NCBI GenBank assembly: GCA_902765305.1
Contig: CACWZI010000089.1
Span: 1-36,775, forward strand
Direction: 5' to 3'
DNA: 36,775 nucleotides
Origin: an uncultured Eubacteriales bacterium
GTDB lineage: Bacteria; Bacillota; Clostridia; Christensenellales; Aristaeellaceae
Shown here: positions 26,225-34,438 of the stretch, piece after piece
Layout of the letters: every line of letters starts with the position of its first letter
Position numbering within the stretch: position 1 is the first letter of the stretch
Program-made: the position numbers and the translations under genes
Notes under the pieces: generated by a model
The model's database searches: none
What the model saw: the letters and a program-made list of their open reading frames with translations, nothing else
Told to the model about the DNA's origin: nothing

Positions 26225-26613
26225 CTACTTACTCACCGAACAAACCCGATTTCTCTCCGCCAAGCTCCCCATCAGCTTCCCGCACAGCTTCTTCGCGCCG
26301 TCGGAATCGCCCTCCACCAGGGCCTGCTGGATGTCGCCCAGCTGGACCTTCGTAGCGGAACTCGTCGGCCAGCTTTTGCAGGGTGGGCTTCAGGGATGCG
26401 TCGGCGCACTGGCCCACCAGCGCAGCGGAGAGGGACTGGAGCTCGCGCATGTTGCCGACGTTCTTCTTCAATGCGGTATCCTGTCGGATGATCTCGTCAT
26501 GCTTGGCGTCCACGGTGATGCAGTCGATGACGGCCAGGGCGAGCAGCAGCACGTTGATAGCCACCGCTTCGAAATAGGTCGCCGCCGCACATTTTGCATT
26601 TGAAGGTGATCAT
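26225..26613 (-). pseudogene. chimeric remnant: zinc-ribbon gene start joined to the 3' part of a membrane-protein gene
   Basis: On the minus strand 26613-26576 repeats the first 12 or so codons of the TIR genes (MITFKCKMCGGDL). After an 8-bp junction, 26567-26225 is a copy of the 3' part of the membrane-protein gene at 28557-28874, about 95% identical by eye. The two parts are in different frames: reading from the ATG stops after 38 codons. The membrane-protein part also carries a 25-bp stretch (near 26355-26380) absent from the intact copy, which shifts the original frame. No functional product is expected. Confidence 0.85.
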
Positions 26614-26619
26614 AGTAAA

Positions 26620-26832
26620 TCATTCCTCACTTGTAATCAAAAATTGTTTTACTTCTTCAACCGTAAGTTCGGGTACTTTTTTCCCAGCCTGCAAGGCATA
26701 ATTCACCATTGCTCTCAAATTGTACTTTGAATTCGGGGGATTCTTATAAGGATTCAGAGCTTCGTTGTAGCCTTCCGGGAGCGGCTGGCCTTCCATAAAC
26801 CTGGGTATCCTTACCGCGCTAATTCCACTCAT
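26620..26832 (-). CDS. small conserved-looking protein of unknown function
   Basis: The protein has 70 residues with a strong ribosome site (GGAGGTG, 7 nt before ATG). It begins MSGISAVRIPRFMEGQPLPE and includes ALNPYKNPPNSKYNLRAMVNYA, ending in a helix KKVPELTVEEVKQFL. I have an impression of similar small Clostridial proteins but no function is known. Its start overlaps the end of a 36-residue frame, which suggests coupling. It is the last gene of the ATPase/nuclease-like cassette. Confidence 0.75.
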   Translation of the reverse strand: MSGISAVRIPRFMEGQPLPEGYNEALNPYKNPPNSKYNLRAMVNYALQAGKKVPELTVEEVKQFLITSEE

Positions 26833-26929
26833 GATGATACACCTCCAATAGCTTCAAGGCGCTCTTCTCCGGAATCCAGAAATGGTACTTGTGTAGCACG
26901 CCGATAACATGGTTTCTGAGGCTTGGCAT
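26819..26929 (-). CDS. possible 36-residue gene between nuclease-like and 70-residue genes
   Basis: The frame reads MPSLRNHVIGVLHKYHFWIP then ...EKSALKLLEVYHHEWN and stop. It starts 10 bp after the stop of the nuclease-like gene, overlaps the next gene by 14 bp, and the GGAGGTG of that gene lies inside it. AAAGAAG is a weak ribosome site. It fills a gap that would otherwise be an unusual spacer in a tight operon. It may be a leader for coupled translation instead of a functional protein. Confidence 0.4.
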   Translation of the reverse strand: MPSLRNHVIGVLHKYHFWIPEKSALKLLEVYHHEWN

Positions 26930-26939
26930 GATTCTTCTT

Positions 26940-27458
26940 TTACTGTACCAAACCGTATGCATGCGCCATATCACGATTTAGCGCAATGATTTCCGCTTTC
27001 CATATGCGAAGTATTTTCCTGAGTCGCGCTGAAAGCGCATCGCGAACAGGCGGAAGCCATTCCTTTTTGTGCTGCGACAGCACCAGCATAAGCTTGATCG
27101 CACATTCGGCCATCTCAGCTTCCAATAGGTGTTGACCTATCCCCTCATCGGATTGAATTCCCAATTCAGCTGCCATAAACAACTGAAGCGAATCTTTGAA
27201 CTTCATGGATACTTCATCAATCCATTCATAGAAGCGCTCTTCTCCGTTTTCAGGATTGGGCGAGCTTGATTTCGCCTCAATGAAGTATAGGTATTTCTTT
27301 TCATTCTTCTGCTTCATACACACAAATTCTACGCTTGAAAAGCCATTGCCCAAGGCCGCATAAGCCCGCGACATCTCAATATGAAACAAGTCCTCCGATA
27401 GAAAAGGCCCAAATCTCATACCGGACTCTTCTATTATCTTTGCTCTCGTATTTTCCAT
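26940..27458 (-). CDS. small protein with PD-(D/E)xK-like ExK motif, partner of the ATPase
   Basis: The protein has 172 residues. It begins MENTRAKIIEESGMRFGPFL. A strand-turn-strand VEFVCMKQKNEKKYLYFIEAKSS has an acidic residue (E44) followed by E61-x-K63. This arrangement is seen in restriction-endonuclease-like folds, though the call rests on motif shape only. The remainder is helical (MAECAIKLMLVLSQHKKEW, ARLRKILRIWKAEIIALNRD). It starts 3 bp after the ATPase stop, so the two are translationally linked. ATPase-plus-small-nuclease pairs are common in phage defence (for example Septu-like PtuA/PtuB), but no specific system is recognised. Alternative: a non-enzymatic partner. Confidence 0.75.
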   Translation of the reverse strand: MENTRAKIIEESGMRFGPFLSEDLFHIEMSRAYAALGNGFSSVEFVCMKQKNEKKYLYFIEAKSSSPNPENGEERFYEWIDEVSMKFKDSLQLFMAAELGIQSDEGIGQHLLEAEMAECAIKLMLVLSQHKKEWLPPVRDALSARLRKILRIWKAEIIALNRDMAHAYGLVQ

Positions 27459-27461
27459 TTT

Positions 27462-28466
27462 CTATTCCATCGCTTTCTGTATTTCATCGTCATACATCTG
27501 CAGAAACGTCTCCTGTATGGCATTATGCTCAAGCAAAGACAGCCTTTCCTGGCTCTCGCAACCCACCGTATCGTTGACCGGGTACAGCGAATGATATATC
27601 AGATGGTCTTCCGGCGCGCGTTTGATTTCCAGATATTTGCACAGGAAATAGTCATGTGTGGAAACAAACACCTGAACGCCATTTTTTTGTAATTCAATCA
27701 ACATTTCCGCCACCAGTGGTATAAACTTTGGATTGAGATTCGCTTCGGGTTCATCCCAGAACAAAGCCGAGCCGCTTTCCAGGGCTCCATTGTTTATCAG
27801 CTGCCAAAGCAATGCAAGCTTGCGTATTCCCTCGGCAATGAGGTTAAATTCGAGCTTGTTGTTGCCGCGCTTGATATAGAACCGATCTTTGTCCAACAGA
27901 ACCCTTCCGGATGTCGCCTTCTGCAAGATATCCAAATACTTCTTGTTGGCCGAGGAATCGCCCTTTAAATCAATCTTGGCCGCTGAAACGACATCCACAT
28001 AGGTTTCATCGAACTCCACATTCCGCAGGTGAACGGCCGCTTCAAAGTGCCATCCATTTGACAGTATTTCTTTGGCAGGAATGAACACGCAGTTGGTGTC
28101 CGATACCTGTTTTTCCCAATTGCTCTCCCCGATCACTTCGGCATCCCATTTGGGCGTTTTGCGATTGAAGCTCGTCGTTATTCCCGCGGTATCAGAAAGC
28201 ACCTGAACCGAGGCGCTTTCTACACCCTTCCGACGGGATACCAGCCTGTTGATGCTGGATTCATCGGGCATAAACACATTTACGATCTTCTGCGGAAATG
28301 AAATATCGTGTCTTGCAGCTTTGCCCGCGCAATAAAGCAACTTCATGAGATGGGTTTTTCCCATTCCATTCTCCCCAATGAATACATTCAAGCCCTGGGA
28401 GAAAACAATATCCATTCTTCCGAACACTGTAAAGTTGTCAACCGATATCCTATAGAACAAAGCCAA
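27462..28466 (-). CDS. ABC/OLD-like AAA ATPase
   Basis: The protein has 334 residues from TTG 28466 (MALFYRISVDNFTVFG), chosen because AGAAGG lies 7 nt upstream; a TTG seven codons earlier is the alternative. Features are Walker A GENGMGKT (31-38), a signature-like LIAEGIRKLALLW (209-221), Walker B ALFWDEPEANLNP (234-246), and a switch histidine in VSTHDYF (H271). This is the SMC/OLD/RecF type of ABC ATPase in its short form without a TOPRIM domain. Such proteins act as sensors or motors in defence modules together with a nuclease encoded downstream, as here. Base composition is intermediate between the AT-rich block and the host. The gene lies inside a segment bounded by direct repeats. Confidence 0.88.
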   Translation of the reverse strand: MALFYRISVDNFTVFGRMDIVFSQGLNVFIGENGMGKTHLMKLLYCAGKAARHDISFPQKIVNVFMPDESSINRLVSRRKGVESASVQVLSDTAGITTSFNRKTPKWDAEVIGESNWEKQVSDTNCVFIPAKEILSNGWHFEAAVHLRNVEFDETYVDVVSAAKIDLKGDSSANKKYLDILQKATSGRVLLDKDRFYIKRGNNKLEFNLIAEGIRKLALLWQLINNGALESGSALFWDEPEANLNPKFIPLVAEMLIELQKNGVQVFVSTHDYFLCKYLEIKRAPEDHLIYHSLYPVNDTVGCESQERLSLLEHNAIQETFLQMYDDEIQKAME

Positions 28467-28556
28467 GCACCGCCCTTCTCGAACCAAGTTGTATCCTTAG
28501 TTTATCAGAAATATCGCCGCATTATGTTAAAGTAGAATTACGTCGAAGGATTTATC

Positions 28557-28874
28557 TCACTTGCTCACCGAACAAACCCTATTCCTCTCCGCCAAGCTCC
28601 CCATCAGCTTCCCGCACAGCTTCTTCGCGCCGTCGGAATCGCCCTCCACCAGGGCCTGCTGGATGTCGCCCAGCTGGACCTTCTGCAGGGTGGGCCTCAG
28701 GGATGCGTCGGCGCACTGGCCTACCAGCGCAGCGGAGAGGGACTGGAGTTCCCGCATGTTGCCGACGTTCTTCTTCAACGCAGTATCCTGTCGGATGATC
28801 TCGTCGCGCATGGCGTCCACGGTGATGCAGCCAACGACGGCCAGGGCGAGCAGCAGCACGTTGATCGCCACCGC
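28557..28874. repeat. direct repeat flanking the ATPase/nuclease cassette (right copy)
   Basis: It matches 26225-26567 in the same orientation, about 95% identical by eye apart from one 25-bp indel. The left copy lies in the chimeric pseudogene. The two bound 26568-28556, which carries the ATPase, nuclease-like and small genes. Recombination between them would delete the cassette. Confidence 0.85.
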
Positions 28875-29171
28875 GCCCCCCGTGGGGATCACCCTGGCAA
28901 GTGCCATCTCGATGACGCTCACGATGAGCTGGACCACGAGGTAGTACACCCCGAGCCGGGCGATGGGAAAGCCGTAGAACCGGCTCTTGGCATCGCCGTC
29001 ACCGGCAAAGGAAGCCTTGAATATATAGAGCTGGAACAGGATCGCCAGCGCCCCGAAGCCATAGGCGACCCAGAAGGCCGTCGTGTGCGCAAACGGTATC
29101 GCAAAGGCGACGACGCTGAAAACCACCAGCGCGATGGCGATGATGATGAGGCTCCTTGTGCTGTTCTTCAC
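28557..29171 (-). CDS. four-helix membrane protein of the SPFH operon
   Basis: The protein has 204 residues from GTG with GGGGGAA upstream. Four hydrophobic segments (about 8-28, 32-52, 70-92, 98-120) precede a cytoplasmic helical region of about 85 residues (DEIIRQDTALKKNVGNMREL, ALVEGDSDGAKKLCGKLMGSL). It starts 3 bp after the stop of the SPFH gene, so the pair is coupled. I do not recognise a named family. Comparison with the broken copy at 26225-26567 shows a 25-bp difference; this copy keeps the frame to VCSVSK and a TGA stop. Likely a membrane partner of the SPFH scaffold (inference). Confidence 0.82.
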   Translation of the reverse strand: MKNSTRSLIIIAIALVVFSVVAFAIPFAHTTAFWVAYGFGALAILFQLYIFKASFAGDGDAKSRFYGFPIARLGVYYLVVQLIVSVIEMALARVIPTGGAVAINVLLLALAVVGCITVDAMRDEIIRQDTALKKNVGNMRELQSLSAALVGQCADASLRPTLQKVQLGDIQQALVEGDSDGAKKLCGKLMGSLAERNRVCSVSK

Positions 29172-29174
29172 GGT

Positions 29175-31094
29175 TTATTCCCCCTTCTTCCTGCCGCAGT
29201 TGTCACAAAAGTTACCGGTGATGCCTGTATTACCGCAAACGCAGTCCCAGGTGGCGGGCTGGGGCTCCGGCTTTTTCGTGCCGCAGTTCGGGCAGAACTT
29301 GCCCGTGATGCCCTTCTGGCCGCAGGCGCAGTCCCAGGCAGCCGGGGCCTCAGGCTTCTTCTCGCCGCAGTTCGGGCAGAACTTCCCGGCGTTGCCCTTC
29401 TGCCCGCAGGCACAGTCCCAGGTGTTCGGGGCGTCGGGCTCAGGCTTCTTCGTGCCACAGTTGGGGCAGAATTTGCTGGCGATGCCCTTCTGGCCGCAGG
29501 CGCAGTCCCAGGTGTCCGGATTGGCCGCGGGCGTCTGTTGGAGCTGTTGTCCAAAGCTGAACTGGCCCATCATGTTGCCGATCTGCGGCGCGACCGCGTT
29601 CATGGCCGCCATGCCGACGCCCAGGCCCAGCATATCGCCCATGAGACCGCCGCTGCCGCCGCCGTTGACCACGTCCGGGCCCATATTGCCGATGCCCTCG
29701 GCGTAGGCCTTCTGGACCTCCGCCTGGAGCACGTCCCGCTGGTTGTAGCCCTTCGCGGCCATGATCTCCGCTTCGGTGAGGCCGGCCATCCGCTGGGTCT
29801 GGGCCTCGGCCTGGGCAGCGATGACCCTGCGCTCGGCCTCGCGGCGGGCCACCTCAGTCTCCGTCGTCTGGCGCTGCAGCTCGGCCTCCCGGCGGGCGGC
29901 CTCGATCTGGGCCTTGCTCTGCTCCTGGGCCGTGCGGTACATCGTCTCGCTCTGGGCCTGGGCGGTCTTGACCGTCGCCTCGGCCTGGAAGATGCGCGTT
30001 TGCAGCGTGATGGTATGCAATTCGCGGATGCGTTTGAAATTAGGATCGTCCTCGGGAAGAACGACGTTGTTGACGTAGAACTGGGGAATCGTCAGGCCGT
30101 ATTCCTCGAAGCCGGGGAGGATGGCCTTGCGGAGGGTGGCGGAGATGAGGTCCAGCTTCTGGTCGATCTCCAGCAGGTCGATGGCCTCATCCCGGATCAC
30201 CGATGCCAGGTTGACCTTGACCGCATTGGTGATCAGCGGCCTGAAGGACGCCTGCAGCGACTTCGTCAGGCCCGTGCCCTCGTCCCAGGAGATGCCGTTC
30301 GTGGTGCCCACCAGCTTGACGAGCAGCTTGCGGGCGTTGGACACCTGCACGTTCATCTCGCCGGACGCGCCCAGCTGCAGCGGCGTGCCCGTCAGCGGGT
30401 CGATGAAGCGCACCTTCTCCGGCGTGCCCCACTTGATGGCCATCTGCACGGTCTTGTTGATGAAATAGACCTCGGAATGGAAGGTGCCCTCGGTGTCGGT
30501 GGGCAGCTTATACACCTTCTCCAACAGCGGCAGCTGCTGGGTTTCCAGGGTATAGCGACCGGGGCCGAACAGGTCGAGGGCCTGGCCGTCCTTGAAGAAC
30601 ACGGCCTCCTGGCTCTCGTGGACGATCAGCTGGGAGCCGTAGTTGAAGTCCTCGATGGGATGCTTCCAGATGAAGGTGTTGTTGTCGCCCTCGTACTTGA
30701 TGATGCTGGCGAGGCCGTCCCTGCGGATGCGCTCGGAGACCAGGCGCTCCTGCACGTCGTTTTCAAAGTCACAGACCGGGCAGACGTATTTTGCCGCGCT
30801 CTTGACCACGTTCAGCCGTATGCCGCACTGCTGGCAGGAGAAGGTCTCCATCTGCTGCTGCTCCGACATGGTGTTGACCGGCGCGTGGCAGACCGGGCAG
30901 AGGGCATCCGCCCCCTTGGTCTGGTCGAAGACAATCTGGTTCCCGCAGTGGGGGCACTGACGGGAAGCCAACTTGTCTGTCCGGATGTTGATGATATTGC
31001 CACAGGCGCATTCAATCTTTTTCTTTGCAAAGAAGCCCGTCTTCGCCTCGGCATACTTGCCGCACACAGGGCACGCAATCGCAAACTTCGCCAT
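29175..31094 (-). CDS. SPFH-domain protein with many zinc ribbons (YdjI-like)
   Basis: The protein has 639 residues from ATG 31094 (AGGAGG, 9 nt upstream). N-terminal zinc ribbons lie at about 1-110, with C8/C11, C29/C31, C47/C50, C66/C69, C87/C90 and C105/C108. An SPFH/band-7 domain follows (about 140-370: GQALDLFGPGRYTLETQQLP, FHSEVYFINKT, EYGLTIPQFYVNNVVLPED). A helical coiled coil rich in Ala/Glu/Arg (about 385-475) and a Gly/Met-rich segment (about 495-525) come next. Four near-identical C-terminal zinc ribbons start at about 529, 559, 587 and 616 (WDCACGQKG...KFCPNCG). Related proteins such as B. subtilis YdjI act with PspA at stressed membranes. It is the second gene of the RHH-SPFH-membrane operon. 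Confidence 0.92.
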   Translation of the reverse strand: MAKFAIACPVCGKYAEAKTGFFAKKKIECACGNIINIRTDKLASRQCPHCGNQIVFDQTKGADALCPVCHAPVNTMSEQQQMETFSCQQCGIRLNVVKSAAKYVCPVCDFENDVQERLVSERIRRDGLASIIKYEGDNNTFIWKHPIEDFNYGSQLIVHESQEAVFFKDGQALDLFGPGRYTLETQQLPLLEKVYKLPTDTEGTFHSEVYFINKTVQMAIKWGTPEKVRFIDPLTGTPLQLGASGEMNVQVSNARKLLVKLVGTTNGISWDEGTGLTKSLQASFRPLITNAVKVNLASVIRDEAIDLLEIDQKLDLISATLRKAILPGFEEYGLTIPQFYVNNVVLPEDDPNFKRIRELHTITLQTRIFQAEATVKTAQAQSETMYRTAQEQSKAQIEAARREAELQRQTTETEVARREAERRVIAAQAEAQTQRMAGLTEAEIMAAKGYNQRDVLQAEVQKAYAEGIGNMGPDVVNGGGSGGLMGDMLGLGVGMAAMNAVAPQIGNMMGQFSFGQQLQQTPAANPDTWDCACGQKGIASKFCPNCGTKKPEPDAPNTWDCACGQKGNAGKFCPNCGEKKPEAPAAWDCACGQKGITGKFCPNCGTKKPEPQPATWDCVCGNTGITGNFCDNCGRKKGE

Positions 31095-31107
31095 CTGTAA
31101 CAGCCTC

Positions 31108-31299
31108 CTACTTCTCCTCGATCTCCATGTTGTCCAGCGCGTATTCCAGGGACATGACCATGATTTCGTTCCGGGTCCTCCCCGTGGTCGTCGCGATGTC
31201 CTCAATGACCTTTATCATATCCTTTGGCAAGCGCAGTGATATCACCGTGGTTTCCGCGCCATACCGACGCGGTCTGATGATCAGTTTTTTCTTGTCCAT
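31108..31299 (-). CDS. ribbon-helix-helix (CopG/Arc-like) regulator
   Basis: The protein has 63 residues with GGGGTAG upstream of ATG. The RHH pattern is clear: strand ETTVISLRLPKDM, helix IKVIEDIATTTG, turn RTRNEIMVMSLEYALDNM. The protein likely forms a dimer that binds DNA through the ETTVISLRL strand. It is the first gene of the operon, 13 bp before the SPFH gene, and is probably an autoregulator acting on the promoter at 31356-31384. An antitoxin role is less likely because no toxin-like partner is adjacent. Confidence 0.88.
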   Translation of the reverse strand: MDKKKLIIRPRRYGAETTVISLRLPKDMIKVIEDIATTTGRTRNEIMVMSLEYALDNMEIEEK

Positions 31300-31355
31300 A
31301 TTGTCTACCCCGTGGCTTTTCGCCGGTAAATGCTGTGTTACTATCTTTACGCACG

Positions 31356-31384
31356 ATTATATCACAAATGTAGTACATATGCAA
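31356..31384 (-). promoter_or_regulatory. promoter of the RHH-SPFH-membrane protein operon
   Basis: On the minus strand, TTGCAT (31384-31379), 17 nt, then TATAAT (31361-31356). This is a near-consensus promoter 57 nt before the RHH start. Confidence 0.8.
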
Positions 31385-31403
31385 GGGGTAATTGGCTGTA
31401 TAA

Positions 31404-31460
31404 ATATGAAAATGCTTCATAGGGGCGCACCAAGAGCGCCCCCATGAAGCATTTTCATAT
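31404..31460. terminator. long bidirectional hairpin terminator after tex
   Basis: ATATGAAAATGCTTCAT (31404-31420) plus GGGGCGC (31422-31428), loop ACCAAGA, pairs with GCGCCCC (31436-31442) plus ATGAAGCATTTTCATAT (31444-31460). That is 24 pairs with one mismatch. It lies 18 nt after the tex stop and about 20 nt upstream of the next operon's -35 box, so it insulates the two units. Confidence 0.8.
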
Positions 31461-31477
31461 ATACAATACTGTCCGGG

Positions 31478-33631
<2,154 letters not shown>

Positions 33632-33657
33632 GTGTCTTGCCTCCTGTCGGTTGTATT

Positions 33658-33686
33658 ATGATAACAGAAAAAGTATGAAAGGGCAA
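33658..33686 (-). promoter_or_regulatory. tex promoter
   Basis: On the minus strand, TTGCCC (33686-33681), 17 nt, then TATCAT (33663-33658), 27 nt before the start codon. Confidence 0.65.
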
Positions 33687-33707
33687 GGCGAAGTCGGAAA
33701 ATCCTGT

Positions 33708-33736
33708 TTTACAACCTTACCGGCATGTGGTATAAT
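33708..33736 (+). promoter_or_regulatory. promoter of the LUD / GH35 genes
   Basis: TTTACA (33708-33713), 17 nt, then TATAAT (33731-33736), about 38 nt before the ATG. It is divergent from the tex promoter with 21 bp between the -35 boxes. Confidence 0.8.
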
Positions 33737-33774
33737 TCTGAGCGGAAATATATGAAGAGAACGGAGGCACCATC

Positions 33775-34407
33775 ATGCAGAACGAAAACATCACCAAGCG
33801 CAACGCGCTGCTGGCGCGGAAGGTCATCAAGGGGCTGGAATCCCGCAACATGTCCGGCTACTACACCCAGAGCAAGAAGGAGGCGCTGGCCCTGGCGCTG
33901 TCGCTGATTCCCGAGGGCAGCTCGGTGACCATGGGCGGCGCGATGAGCGCCCACGAGATCGGGCTGGTGGACGCGCTGAAGAAGGGCAACTACAACTTCA
34001 TCGACCGGGACGCCTATGAGGACAAGCGGGCGGCCATGCTGGCGGCCTACGACGCCGACGTGTTCCTGGCCAGCGCCAACGCCATCACCGAGGACGGCAT
34101 CATGGTGAACATCGACGGCAATTCCAACCGCGTCTCCGCCATCGCCCAGGGCCCCCGGAAGGTCGTCTTCCTCGTGGGCATGAACAAGGTCTGTTCTGAC
34201 CCGGACGCCGCCATGAAGCGCGCCCGCAACGTGGCCGCCCCCATCAACGCCCAGCGCTTCGGGCTGAACACCCCCTGCTGCAAGACCGGCACCTGCATGG
34301 ACTGCAAGTCCCCCGACACCATCTGCTGTCAGTTCCTGATCACCCGGTTCTCCAGGCACAAGGACCGGATCCACGTGATTCTGGTCAACGGGAACCTGGG
34401 GTTCTGA
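33775..34407 (+). CDS. LUD domain protein (LutC/YkgG-like, DUF162)
   Basis: The protein has 210 residues with GGAGG 7 nt before ATG. The LUD fold is seen in YYTQSKKEALALALSLIPEG, VTMGGAMSAHEIGLVDALKK, FLASANAITEDGIMVNIDGNSNRV and VVFLVGMNKVC. A Cys-rich segment near the C-terminus (CCKTGTCMDCKSPDTICCQF, 168-187) could hold a metal or cluster. LUD proteins include LutB/LutC of lactate oxidation, but this stand-alone form, common in Clostridia, has no proven substrate. No LutA or LutB gene is adjacent. The start of the beta-galactosidase gene follows after 31 bp, so they may be cotranscribed. Confidence 0.92.
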   Translation: MQNENITKRNALLARKVIKGLESRNMSGYYTQSKKEALALALSLIPEGSSVTMGGAMSAHEIGLVDALKKGNYNFIDRDAYEDKRAAMLAAYDADVFLASANAITEDGIMVNIDGNSNRVSAIAQGPRKVVFLVGMNKVCSDPDAAMKRARNVAAPINAQRFGLNTPCCKTGTCMDCKSPDTICCQFLITRFSRHKDRIHVILVNGNLGF

Positions 34408-34438
34408 TCGCAGGAACACCCGAGAAAGGACGATTCCC

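Noticed and set aside
26229-26564. 111-residue frame in the broken membrane-protein copy as a real gene
   Set aside because: Starts inside the duplicated fragment, loses the N-terminal helices and shifts frame at the 25-bp difference; treated as pseudogene.
29085-31100. Plus-strand 671-residue reading frame opposite the SPFH gene
   Set aside because: It is an antisense shadow of a GC-rich gene with clear domains. Its product is low-complexity Ala/Leu/Gly/His with no family features.
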